Assembly (NCBI GenBank): GCA_017394835.1 | Contig: JAFPXD010000057.1 | Span: forward strand, 1 to 64,000 | DNA: 64,000 bases | From: Clostridia bacterium | GTDB taxonomy: Bacteria > Bacillota > Clostridia > Christensenellales > CAG-138 | Reading direction: 5' to 3' | Shown here: positions 1-7,444 of the stretch, one piece after another | How the letters are laid out: each line of letters opens with the position of its first letter | Numbering within the stretch: position 1 is the first letter of the stretch | The notes under the pieces: generated by a model | The model's database searches: none | Seen by the model: the letters and a program-made list of their open reading frames with translations, nothing else | Told to the model about the DNA's origin: nothing | Made by a program: the position numbers and the translations under genes

Positions 1-1
1 C

Positions 2-325
2 CGCGTCGTCGGCGACTATGATACATCGGCGCTTAAGGGCAGCTTTATAAGCTCCGATAACGAGGCGTATCAAATTGGGGAAAACAGTCTGGGCAGGCCG
101 GTGTTTAGGGATACGGAAAAAGCATGGGAAGCGTTCATTAAGGACTATGCTGTAGGGGTATCGGCGATCCAAGCTGCGTTTAACCTTGATCTCATATCAA
201 AACAGGACTACAGGTTTTATTCGACATACGGTCTGGATATGCCGGAAGGATTAGATGCTGACATTGAGGAACAATGTAAGGATGTGTCATACTTCCTGCA
301 GATCTACAAAAACAGCTTCCGGTAA
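2..325 (+). CDS. 3' end of an unrecognised protein (5' truncated by window edge)
   Basis: The reading frame is open from base 2 to a TAA at 323-325 with no stop, giving a C-terminal fragment of about 107 residues; the true start lies outside the window. A GTG at 101 is an internal codon and has no ribosome binding site, so I do not treat it as the start. The fragment is hydrophilic, rich in acidic and aromatic residues, with no membrane segment or motif I recognise. It is followed by a good intrinsic terminator, consistent with the end of a real transcription unit. Function unknown. Confidence 0.5.
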   Translation, partial: RVVGDYDTSALKGSFISSDNEAYQIGENSLGRPVFRDTEKAWEAFIKDYAVGVSAIQAAFNLDLISKQDYRFYSTYGLDMPEGLDADIEEQCKDVSYFLQIYKNSFR

Positions 326-364
326 AAACGAAAGCTAAATTCCTAAATATTCCGCAAATACAAT

Positions 365-400
365 AGGGGTTTCGCATAAATCGTGAGCGAAACCTCTTTT
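365..400 (+). terminator. Intrinsic terminator
   Basis: A hairpin with arms GGGGTTTCGC and GCGAAACCTC (two G-T pairs) around an 11-base loop runs into TTTT. It lies 40 bases after the stop of the plus-strand gene and 42 bases before the end of the minus-strand operon, so it probably serves both convergent units. Confidence 0.7.
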
Positions 401-441
401 ATATGCTTATAGTATAAGGTTCTTATTAACCTCTGCTCGTT

Positions 442-1200
442 TCAATATCCATTGGAGACAAGCCGTGCATAGATTTCATCATACGCTTTTTTATCCGCGT
501 CCTGCCATGACATGCCTTGATTGCGATAACGCAGAGCAAGAGGCTTTAGCTCGTTCCTATAGTATCCCTCGCACTCGTTAGGACGATCGTAAGCAACTAT
601 CACCATGCGTTGCTTATTGACAGTGATACGAAAATCGGTCCCTACACTGTCACCGGAATTCGGATCGTCATCCGGAATAAGGGTAGTTACATAAACATCC
701 ACAGTGATCTCGGACTCAGATTCACTTATGATCCTTTGTATTCCCGACTCTCCGCGATTTACTTCGAGTACGTTTCGATGCTGCCCATAGAGGTTTATTC
801 TGTCTATCTCAAGCTGGTTATCATAATAGAACAGGTCGGTTTCCTCGTTTCTGTCCATAATGTTAGAGTAATCCTCAAGCTCGTGAGTGAGATAAATGCC
901 TGTATAATACCGGCGCATAAGCTCCATCGCGAGCCATTCGACCGTAACGGTATCGGGCCTCTCATTCGGATCCGGTGTAGGTTCCGCGGTCGGCTCCGCT
1001 GTAGGTGCTTCGGTAGGTGCTTCCGTTGCAATTGCCGTTGGAACTAAGGTGTTACTAACAGGAGCGGTTGTATCTGAAACCGGCACAGGGGTATTCTCTG
1101 TAACATTCTGCTCTGATTCTTTCCCTTTGCATGACGTAAGGCAGAGAATCGCAGCAAAGCTCACAGCGAAAACGATTATAAAAGCTATGATTCGTTTCAT
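442..1200 (-). CDS. Putative lipoprotein sharing a domain with the neighbouring anti-sigma-like protein
   Basis: A 252-residue protein. I start it at 1200, where GGGAG precedes ATG and a classic lipoprotein signal begins (basic MKR, hydrophobic stretch, lipobox LTSC); an upstream in-frame ATG at 1335 would run through the previous gene and bury the signal. A Thr/Pro/Ala/Glu-rich linker with repeated TEAPTAEPT-like units follows, then a globular C-terminal domain from about residue 85. That domain resembles the last 150 residues of the protein encoded just upstream: both have E-LA-ELM-RY, NIM-RNE-TDLF, and a C-terminal Y--LKPLA--Y---G-SWQ-A-----D. It is the last gene of the sigma-factor operon, 22 bases after its paralogue. 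Probably displayed on the outer face of the membrane. Biochemical function unknown. Confidence 0.7.
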   Translation of the reverse strand: MKRIIAFIIVFAVSFAAILCLTSCKGKESEQNVTENTPVPVSDTTAPVSNTLVPTAIATEAPTEAPTAEPTAEPTPDPNERPDTVTVEWLAMELMRRYYTGIYLTHELEDYSNIMDRNEETDLFYYDNQLEIDRINLYGQHRNVLEVNRGESGIQRIISESESEITVDVYVTTLIPDDDPNSGDSVGTDFRITVNKQRMVIVAYDRPNECEGYYRNELKPLALRYRNQGMSWQDADKKAYDEIYARLVSNGY

Positions 1201-1222
1201 CTTTTTATCTCCCTTCTGCTTT

Positions 1223-2662
1223 TCAATGATTGGACAGCCATTCAGCATCGCGGATGATCTGCTCGTGCAGAACGTCGTATGCCATCTGTCCTGCTTCCTG
1301 CCATGAACAGCCGGCAGCCTTATACTGTCTTGCAAGCGGCTTTAGACTGTATGTGTAAAATCCGTCTCCGACGTCCCTGTCAAAGCCGATTATCATAGGC
1401 CCCGCGTCATCCTTTCGGATCGTCAGTATGATCTCTTCGCCGACGCCCTGACTTATGCCGTCGGTGATCTCGGTGTGGACATAGAAACGCGCTTCGATAA
1501 GCCCATCTGTATCCTCTATAATTTCAAGGATCTGGGCCGTGCCCAATTCAACCGATTCCAAAGGTCTGAGCTCGCCCAGCTTAACTTTCTCCGCTTCGAG
1601 AATCGCATCCCAGAAAAACAGATCGGTGTTCTCGTTTCTCTCCATAATATCGGTGAAATCGCAAACCTCTCCCGTCTTTCCGCCAAGCCAGTAGCGATAC
1701 ATCAGTTCAGACGCGAGCTGTTCAGCGGAGATAACTTCGGGAGTGATCTCTGCCTCTGCTTTCCCAAGCTCAGTCTTAATGAGCGCTGTTCTGATTGCCA
1801 TTTCATCGGAGGATGCGTTGACACGGTCAAGCTCTGCAAGCATGCGTTCCAGACGATCCACCCTCTGCCTGGCACCTTCCTGTTCGGCAATAACACTTAC
1901 ATAACTCAAATACGATGTGTCGAGCGGAATCAGATCAAGGCTTGCCCCATGGGTGGGAACGGTTCCGAAGACCGTCTCGTACATGGAGACAAAAGATTCA
2001 TAATCTGTTGAGCTGAAACCGATATTCTCTATGAATAAGCCCTTTGTGTTTTCCCATAATTGAACAGTACAATCCTCGGTATTCTTCTTCGTGCCGTCCC
2101 TCGAAATAAGATTCAGCGTTACATGAGCTGTGTATCTGAAAGCCTTCTGTTCCGCTTGCAAATCTGCGATTTCGATGCTTGCGGCATTCGCGCCGTCTGG
2201 GAAAAAGTCTCCGAATGCAACAAGATAGTTAAGATATGCCGCGGAAAGGTAATTGCTTCGATCAGTCATGCTGTTTCCGCGGAAGCAGCGAGACGCAGCT
2301 TCATAATCGCAGGAAGAAAGCGAACGAAAGGCATCGTTTAAAAGGGCTTCGATCCTTTCGAGGTCGGGATCGTTCACAGCTTTTTGAGGAGACACAGCAT
2401 ATACGATGCTGCTTACCCCGGGAACCTCCGCCGCAAGCGCGGGACGGGCACCGAAGACTGCCGCGGACGTAATAAACAGCGCTGTGATAATGGCCGCGAA
2501 TGCAATAATGTATCTCCCGAAACTGTTTCCGCGTTTTGAAGCTGAGGGAGTCCTCGCCCTGAGCTCCGCAACAGTGCCTTCGATCATTTGCGTATAGCTT
2601 TCGGGTACAGGCGGAATGAAAGCATCGATCTGTTCCTTGATTTTCGTATCTATTGTAGTCAT
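1223..2662 (-). CDS. Membrane-anchored anti-sigma-like protein
   Basis: A 479-residue protein whose start overlaps the stop of the ECF sigma gene by 4 bases (ATGA), the usual arrangement for sigma/anti-sigma pairs. Residues 1-48 are a hydrophilic cytoplasmic segment, one transmembrane helix follows at about 49-72, and the rest is extracytoplasmic. The outer part holds an alpha-helical region (about 100-230), a probable coiled coil rich in Leu, Glu and Arg (about 265-305), and a C-terminal domain (about 320-470) also found in the lipoprotein encoded downstream. The topology and position suggest it holds the sigma factor at the membrane and senses an envelope signal. No zinc-binding anti-sigma motif is visible, so the anti-sigma role rests on context. 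Confidence 0.65.
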   Translation of the reverse strand: MTTIDTKIKEQIDAFIPPVPESYTQMIEGTVAELRARTPSASKRGNSFGRYIIAFAAIITALFITSAAVFGARPALAAEVPGVSSIVYAVSPQKAVNDPDLERIEALLNDAFRSLSSCDYEAASRCFRGNSMTDRSNYLSAAYLNYLVAFGDFFPDGANAASIEIADLQAEQKAFRYTAHVTLNLISRDGTKKNTEDCTVQLWENTKGLFIENIGFSSTDYESFVSMYETVFGTVPTHGASLDLIPLDTSYLSYVSVIAEQEGARQRVDRLERMLAELDRVNASSDEMAIRTALIKTELGKAEAEITPEVISAEQLASELMYRYWLGGKTGEVCDFTDIMERNENTDLFFWDAILEAEKVKLGELRPLESVELGTAQILEIIEDTDGLIEARFYVHTEITDGISQGVGEEIILTIRKDDAGPMIIGFDRDVGDGFYTYSLKPLARQYKAAGCSWQEAGQMAYDVLHEQIIRDAEWLSNH

Positions 2663-3138
2663 CGTTTTTCTCCTTTAAGACTTAAACCTATAAGCTCCCT
2701 TGCGCGGGCAAGCCTGCTCATCACTGTACCGCGAGGGATATCGAGAATTTGGGCGATCTCGCCGGTCGAATAGCCGATCTTGTAATAAAGCACCACGATC
2801 TCACGAAGCTCCTCGCTTAAACCGCCGACTGCGATACTCAAGTCAATGCTTGTCTCCAGGTCCTTTTGCTCAGCAGGGATATCCTCCGTGATCGGCGAAA
2901 AACGCCTTCTGAAACGCATCGAAAGTAAGGATTCGTTTCGCAGTATTCTGAACAGCCACGGCCTGAACTTCGCTCTGCTTCTGAGCTTTGGCAGATTGTC
3001 AAACGCTTTTATGACCGCGTTATGGACGGCGTCCTCGGCATCCTCGCGCGATTTTGTGATACTGAAAGCATAGGCGAACATATCGCCCTGCATAGCCGTT
3101 ATGCTGTTGAAAAACCAATCGGTCTTTTTCTGTGTCAT
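2659..3138 (-). CDS. ECF-type RNA polymerase sigma factor
   Basis: 159 residues, the usual length of a group 4 sigma factor with only regions 2 and 4. Region 2 (about 15-75) includes DAEDAVHNAVIKAF and FRPWLFRILRNE, typical of core-binding and -10 recognition helices. Region 4 (about 105-155) has L--ELREIVVLYY followed by the helix-turn-helix with GEIAQILDIPRGTVMSRL-RAR, which reads the -35 element. It lies 8 bases after the DHHW-protein gene and overlaps the anti-sigma-like gene, so it is embedded in the middle of an operon. A tandem GGAAC repeat upstream of the operon (5446-5472) could be its own promoter element. Confidence 0.92.
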   Translation of the reverse strand: MTQKKTDWFFNSITAMQGDMFAYAFSITKSREDAEDAVHNAVIKAFDNLPKLRSRAKFRPWLFRILRNESLLSMRFRRRFSPITEDIPAEQKDLETSIDLSIAVGGLSEELREIVVLYYKIGYSTGEIAQILDIPRGTVMSRLARARELIGLSLKGEKR

Positions 3139-3146
3139 GTAGTATC

Positions 3147-4166
3147 CTATCCGGGATTTTTGATTATCATCGCGAGAAAGCCCACGTTGCTTCCCGTATT
3201 TACGGCAACTACGCTGTTTGCGAAAAGCAGATCGTCCGCATGGACTTCCCGGGCAAAGTCTATAATGTTTCCGTCCCAGTAACGATAGTCTATGATGTAG
3301 ATCGTCGAATAGTGGTCACAGAGGAATGCCGGCAGGGGATTCCCGAAGCTCTCCTTGACAAGGATCAAAACGGATCCATCAGTCACAGCGGGGTTTTCGA
3401 GCACCGCGAAGGGATTATTCCCTCCTGCAAAGGTCGTGTACTTCGCTGAGGCTGGCAGATCGCTCACGTCCGCGACGATGGGCCGAACCTCGGTTTTACC
3501 GTTCTCGTCCGTGACTGTGAGCGTCACATCATCGGACACGGGATAGAACGCTTCGACAATTTCCTCCGGCAGGAGCTTTTCGTCGCCGCCGCTTTCCGTA
3601 TAGAACGATCCGAGAAATCCGGGGAAGCTCACAGCGCAATGCTCACCGAGAGGTTTGGGAGAAATTCCCTTCGCTTCGCAGAATGCCTCGTAGCCAAGAT
3701 ATGCCCCTCGAGCTGTCCAATGGTGGTCTGTGCGGAAATAGATGAAGTCGTCCCGGTGATCCATGAGCTTGTCCCAAACGGCAACCCTCGTGACGCTTCC
3801 CGGCATTGCAGTATAAACGGCGGAGATGCCGGCCTGAGTATCAACATAATTTGGGACGATCTCCTTTGCTGCTTCCGGCAGCATTATACCGTATGCTGTC
3901 GGTATTATGAGAGAGTAGACCCGCGTTTCACCTTGAAGGGCCTCAGCAGCTTCTCCAATGAGCTCCGCGTATTTCATAGCCGTGTTCTCGTTATAGGCAA
4001 TCGATTCATACGCCCGATTCCCAACTCGGAAAAGCTTACCCCCGCTGTAAGCGGCATAATCAACAGGCTTCAGTTTTTCTCCGCTGCATCCTATGGAAAA
4101 CAGCATTATCAGCAGTAAAAACCAAATCCCGTATTGTGTTTTCGTTTTTCTTCCCGTTCCGTTCAT
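3147..4166 (-). CDS. DHHW family lipoprotein (AlgX/AlgJ-like SGNH fold)
   Basis: 339 residues with an N-terminal signal ending in a lipobox-like SIGC near residue 27. Around residue 145 it carries FRTDHHWTARGAYLGYEAF, the hallmark of the DHHW family related to AlgJ/AlgX/DltD-type enzymes, which help O-acetylate exported polysaccharides. The segment VLILVKESFGNPLPAFL near residue 270 fits the second conserved block. Such proteins normally sit beside a membrane-bound O-acyltransferase (MBOAT), but none is present here. The start overlaps the stop of the DUF4358-like gene by 4 bases. Assignment to the family is firm; a role in acyl transfer is inferred. Confidence 0.85.
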   Translation of the reverse strand: MNGTGRKTKTQYGIWFLLLIMLFSIGCSGEKLKPVDYAAYSGGKLFRVGNRAYESIAYNENTAMKYAELIGEAAEALQGETRVYSLIIPTAYGIMLPEAAKEIVPNYVDTQAGISAVYTAMPGSVTRVAVWDKLMDHRDDFIYFRTDHHWTARGAYLGYEAFCEAKGISPKPLGEHCAVSFPGFLGSFYTESGGDEKLLPEEIVEAFYPVSDDVTLTVTDENGKTEVRPIVADVSDLPASAKYTTFAGGNNPFAVLENPAVTDGSVLILVKESFGNPLPAFLCDHYSTIYIIDYRYWDGNIIDFAREVHADDLLFANSVVAVNTGSNVGFLAMIIKNPG

Positions 4167-4651
4167 GATCCACTTAAGATTGCTTCCGCGGTTTCTGTAT
4201 CGCCTGTTATGCAGACGATAACATACAACCCTCTTTCACACCAGACCGCGTTATCGTACTTCGAGACCTCAATCGGATCATATCGCTCGGCGTCATGCCT
4301 GCGCGACGCAATGTACTCCTTCAGCGCATCTCGGATTCCAGGGAGATCAGAGGCTTCGTTCGCTTTACACATGATGACCGTATCCGCATGACCGCCTCCG
4401 CAGGAGTACATCTTGATTTCCACACCCCCAGGCATGCCGGCAAAAGCATATTCGGCATAGTCGCTTGCATCCTCAAGGTCAGCCGCATATTTTACTTCTG
4501 CAAGAAGCCTCGTTAGTGTTTCCTCAGCATCAAACGGCTCATCCGTCTTCGGTGCGCAGGCGGGTATCAATAAGATAATGCATACGCATACGGCCAGCAG
4601 CGTTATAGCATTAGCAAATATTATTATATCACGGCGGAAAAGAGTCTTCAC
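4163..4651 (-). CDS. DUF4358-like lipoprotein
   Basis: 162 residues. A hydrophobic signal near residues 12-30 ends in a lipobox LIPAC. The mature part has the features I associate with DUF4358: a glycine-rich strand followed by DTVIMCKANEASDLPGIRDA, then Y-ASR, a short YDPIEVSKYDNAV segment and a C-terminal YVIVCITGD strand. GGGAG lies upstream of the ATG. DUF4358 proteins are usually found with DHHW and MBOAT proteins in Clostridia, which matches the next gene. Function in the complex is not known. Confidence 0.75.
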   Translation of the reverse strand: MKTLFRRDIIIFANAITLLAVCVCIILLIPACAPKTDEPFDAEETLTRLLAEVKYAADLEDASDYAEYAFAGMPGGVEIKMYSCGGGHADTVIMCKANEASDLPGIRDALKEYIASRRHDAERYDPIEVSKYDNAVWCERGLYVIVCITGDTETAEAILSGS

Positions 4652-4671
4652 GATGAAAGTCTCCCTGTTTA

Positions 4672-4752
4672 TTAATACTTGACAAGCAGTATTGCAAGCA
4701 GAACAAATGGAATCCTCTTGATAAGTGGATGAAGTCTATTCGTCCTGCTCAC
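4672..4752 (-). CDS. Possible 26-residue hydrophobic small protein
   Basis: A GTG-initiated frame preceded by AATCAGGGGG encodes a basic N-terminus (SRTNRLHPLIKR) and a short hydrophobic C-terminal segment (IPFVLLAILLVKY). It overlaps the end of another tiny frame, as in translational coupling, and ends just upstream of the ribosome binding site of the DUF4358-like gene. The G-run is too close to the GTG to be a good ribosome binding site. Could be a small membrane peptide or chance. Confidence 0.3.
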   Translation of the reverse strand: MSRTNRLHPLIKRIPFVLLAILLVKY

Positions 4753-4831
4753 CCCCCTGATTGCTCAAAGGAGTGATCATAGGACCTTCATATCCACAGA
4801 CTGTACATATGTATGCTTGTTGAATCAGCAT
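4736..4831 (-). CDS. Possible 31-residue small protein with one Cys-X2-Cys knuckle
   Basis: ATG at 4831 follows AAAAGGCTGA and opens a 31-codon frame with the motif YICTVCGYEGP, which looks like the first metal-binding knuckle of rubredoxin or zinc-ribbon proteins; no second knuckle is present. The frame overlaps the next tiny frame by 17 bases. It lies 46 bases after the end of the upstream gene, in the same orientation. It may be a genuine microprotein, or the remnant of a longer zinc-ribbon protein. Confidence 0.4.
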   Translation of the reverse strand: MLIQQAYICTVCGYEGPMITPLSNQGGEQDE

Positions 4832-4877
4832 TCAGCCTTTTTCATCTCGAAGGCAGTATCGCAAAGATCATCGATGA

Positions 4878-5402
4878 TTAAAAGCAAAGATCCTGAGGAA
4901 GAGATCCCTTAGCATCTTCATAATTGCCCAATCGAGTTAAAGTAAGGGCAACAGCATCGGGAAGCAGAGCATCATCTTCCACTTTTTTAAACCTCCAGAA
5001 AGTGAGTGAGTCGTCCTTAAAGTCATAAGAACAGGAAAAAACCGGTTCCGAAAACTCTGCGACCTCTGATTCAAATACAAGCTCTTTCCTGCCGTTTCTC
5101 TGATTCATAGTAAACGCCGCCCATTTATCTCCGATTCGGAAAAAGGCAGTTATCGTGCAGATCCTATCTGCATTCTGATTATCGCAAATGAGGAATGCGT
5201 CGTTATCTTTTGAAGCCCATATTGAAGGCTCCGGGTTCCAGGGGCCCTCATCGCGCATCTTTTCAGAAAGCTTATGCACACTATTTTGATGCAGCACAAT
5301 CGCTGTGACGATGCTGCCCGAAATAAGCATTATTGCGATAATCAAGATGATTAGTACAATAATGATGGGTTTTACTTTTTTTGCTGTGATAAGATTCATC
5401 AT
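4878..5402 (-). CDS. Hypothetical single-pass membrane protein
   Basis: 174 residues starting at an ATG with an excellent GGAGGAACC ribosome binding site. Residues 1-10 are basic, one long transmembrane helix covers about 11-37 (isoleucine and leucine rich), and the remainder is a soluble, probably extracytoplasmic domain with strands such as DRICTITAFFRIGDKWAAF and LTFWRFKKVEDD. No known family recognised. It appears to be the first gene of the minus-strand operon that ends at 442, so it may belong to the same envelope system as the sigma factor. The lack of a lipobox argues for a type II membrane anchor. Confidence 0.65.
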   Translation of the reverse strand: MMNLITAKKVKPIIIVLIILIIAIMLISGSIVTAIVLHQNSVHKLSEKMRDEGPWNPEPSIWASKDNDAFLICDNQNADRICTITAFFRIGDKWAAFTMNQRNGRKELVFESEVAEFSEPVFSCSYDFKDDSLTFWRFKKVEDDALLPDAVALTLTRLGNYEDAKGSLPQDLCF

Positions 5403-5445
5403 GGTTCCTCCAATCCGAAGTTGTTTCTTACATGAGCAACTTGAT

Positions 5446-5472
5446 ATTGTTCCTTTCTAATTGTTCCTTTCT
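5446..5472 (-). promoter_or_regulatory. Tandem GGAAC repeat upstream of the operon, possible ECF promoter elements
   Basis: The 13-base sequence AGAAAGGAACAAT (minus strand) occurs twice with a 14-base period, 45-70 bases upstream of the first gene. GGAAC is the typical -35 core read by many ECF sigma factors. I see no convincing sigma-A promoter here. The role is inferred. Confidence 0.35.
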
Positions 5473-6266
5473 TCTTAAATGATATTTTGGAGAGGCGTTC
5501 TATTCACTAAAAGTCAGCATAAATCAAATATATCATTTTGAACGGGGAAAAGCGTGCAATTAGGTTGCACCCTTTTTTCTTATACTCGCAATCAGGGGCG
5601 ACCCACGAAACAAATATATTTATTTGGAGCCGGACTTTCAAAGGCTATTTTCAAGCACAAATTCAGAGATCAACCGGATCGAAGAATGGGAAAAGCCGAG
5701 CAAATCAAAGCAAAAGAAATAGGACTTTCAAAGTCCTGTTAAGGGTGGGGCAACGGGGCTATTATCGATCTGAAAGTCATCAATGCAAGCGAACCTTAAA
5801 AACATAATATCGATTCCAAACGGAGAAATAGCGCCGAATAACGAAAATATATTTAATAATATATGCAACCCACGGGGGTTGCACGTTTTTTATCACATTT
5901 GGGGCCTAAAAATCAACATATGGTGGTCGGCAGTATGCTTGCGTCTACATATTGCGATTTGAGGCCGAAATTTTGGCAACCCCCGTGGGTTGCCGATTTT
6001 GGAGCAAAAAAAGTGTATGATGCGGGCGAAAACTTTATCAAAAGGTTTATTTCAAGCTCCGGTTTTCACTAATGGAAACTAGTACCACTTTTTCAAAAGC
6101 GTGGTTCCCGTTATTTGTTAACTACCCCCAGTTTTGATTTCATTGCCGCCGTTACTTGATAACTGTATCAACTTTTATCGATTCCCGGCGCATTCGGAAT
6201 ATGAATGCCGCTCCCGATTTGATCGTGAGGGAGCGGTGTATCACTCAGGAAAGGAGGAAAACTCAC
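5473..6266. other. Gene-poor region with palindromes, left flank of element A
   Basis: About 800 bases without a credible gene. It contains a 17-base palindrome AGGACTTTCAAAGTCCT at 5721-5737, with a half-copy GGACTTTCAAAG at 5632-5643, and two inverted hairpins at 5864-5883 and 5975-5994. Short frames here have no ribosome binding site. The left boundary of the mobile element should lie in this region, but I cannot place it. Confidence 0.5.
5864..5994. repeat. Inverted pair of GCAACCC/GGGTTGC hairpins
   Basis: TGCAACCCACGGGGGTTGCA (5864-5883) is a near-palindrome followed by CGTTTTTT. At 5975-5994 the same 18-base core occurs as its reverse complement, again palindromic and followed by GATTTT. 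Between them an ATTTGRGGCC motif is also repeated. Each hairpin could terminate transcription on the plus strand; together they could form one large stem. Confidence 0.6.
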
Positions 6267-7262
6267 ATGAACGATCTTATCAACATGAACGACGTGGTGA
6301 CCGAAGAGGTCGCATGGCTGTGGCCCGGCTACATCCCCGCGGGCAAGCTTACCATCGTCCGAGGCAACCCGGGCGAAGGGAAGACCATGCTCATGATGCA
6401 CGTCATTTCAAGGCTGACGCAGGGAAAGCCCCTTCCCGGCGAGCCCGAAGACACATTCCGCGATCCCGTCAACTGCATCTATCAGACGGCGGAGGACGGT
6501 CTCGGCGACACCATCAAGCCAAGGCTCGAAGCGAACGGCGCGGACTGTTCGAGGGTGTTCGTTATCGACGAAACGAAGGATCCGCTCTCGTTCTCGGACG
6601 AGCGCATCGAGGCGGCTATCCGTGAGACCCAAGCGAAGCTGTTCATACTCGATCCCCTGCAAGCGTATCTCGGAGCGGGCGTGGACATGTACCGCGCGAA
6701 CGAAGTTCGTCCCCAGTTCCACACTCTGAAAGTCATAGCGGAGCGCACAGGCTGCGCGATCGTGCTCATCGAGCATCTGAACAAGATGAAGGGCATGAAG
6801 GCGATCAGCCGGGGTCTTGGCTCCATGGACATCACCGGCGCGGCAAGGAGCGTGCTGCTGCTCGCAAAGCCGAACCCGAAGGAAGCTTCAGTATTCCTTG
6901 CTCCCGTGAAGAGCAATCTCACTGCGCTGAGCCCCACGCTCGTATTCACCGTAGAGGACAACCGCATGTTCCTCGAGGGCACGAGCGAGATGACGGCTGA
7001 TGAACTCTTGGAGAGCACGAAGGGCGAGTACAAGAAGACGAAGCTCCCGCTTGCCGAAGAGCTCATATCGGGCCTTATGGCATTGGGGAAGGAAGTATCC
7101 GCATCAAGCGTTTACGGCCTTCTGAAGGCTCACGGTATCAGCGAACGCACGGCAAACGAGGCGAAGAAGAATCTCGGTATCGATTCCAAGAAGCAGAAGG
7201 ACGGCAGCTGGGCCTGGCTCCCGCCGAAGCAGGAGACCGAACAGCTCTCCATTCAGGACTAA
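6267..7262 (+). CDS. RepA-like AAA ATPase (mobile element replication or partition helper)
   Basis: 331 residues. ATG at 6267 is chosen because AAGGAGG lies 11 bases upstream; the frame extends to 6156 without a ribosome binding site. Walker A is GNPGEGKT (33-40) and Walker B LFILDP (125-130), followed by a conserved LIEHLNK segment and ITGAARSVL, as in the RecA-like AAA_25/RepA ATPases of plasmids and integrative elements. The C-terminal 80 residues look like a winged helix (ISGLMALGKEVSASSVYGLL, then SERTANEAKKNLGI). It is the first gene of element A and precedes the mobilisation genes. A role in autonomous replication after excision, or in gene control, is inferred. Confidence 0.8.
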   Translation: MNDLINMNDVVTEEVAWLWPGYIPAGKLTIVRGNPGEGKTMLMMHVISRLTQGKPLPGEPEDTFRDPVNCIYQTAEDGLGDTIKPRLEANGADCSRVFVIDETKDPLSFSDERIEAAIRETQAKLFILDPLQAYLGAGVDMYRANEVRPQFHTLKVIAERTGCAIVLIEHLNKMKGMKAISRGLGSMDITGAARSVLLLAKPNPKEASVFLAPVKSNLTALSPTLVFTVEDNRMFLEGTSEMTADELLESTKGEYKKTKLPLAEELISGLMALGKEVSASSVYGLLKAHGISERTANEAKKNLGIDSKKQKDGSWAWLPPKQETEQLSIQD

Positions 7263-7278
7263 GATTGCAAAATTGAAA

Positions 7279-7328
7279 TTTGCAACCTTGCAAACATCTG
7301 CGTACGCACAATTTTGCAACCTTGCAAA
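7279..7328. repeat. Two palindromic TTTGCAA-CC-TTGCAAA sites
   Basis: The 16-base near-palindrome TTTGCAACCTTGCAAA occurs at 7279-7294 and again at 7313-7328, centres 34 bases apart, directly after the ATPase gene. The spacing of about three helical turns suggests two operator or iteron sites bound on one face of the DNA. Confidence 0.6.
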
Positions 7329-7370
7329 ATCGGTCGTATGCGTTAAGCACCCATGGCGCCAAAAGCGCCG

Positions 7371-7418
7371 GATTTGGCATCACGAAGCCAAGTGATCGCT
7401 TCTGTGTGATGCCAAATC
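7371..7418. promoter_or_regulatory. 13-base perfect inverted repeat
   Basis: GATTTGGCATCAC (7371-7383) and GTGATGCCAAATC (7406-7418) are exact inverted copies separated by 22 bases. The structure sits just upstream of the AGGAGG that serves the leader frame at 7445, so it may be an operator or a leader hairpin controlling the mob operon. Confidence 0.55.
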
Positions 7419-7444
7419 AAATAACCCAATTACAGGAGGTTTTA

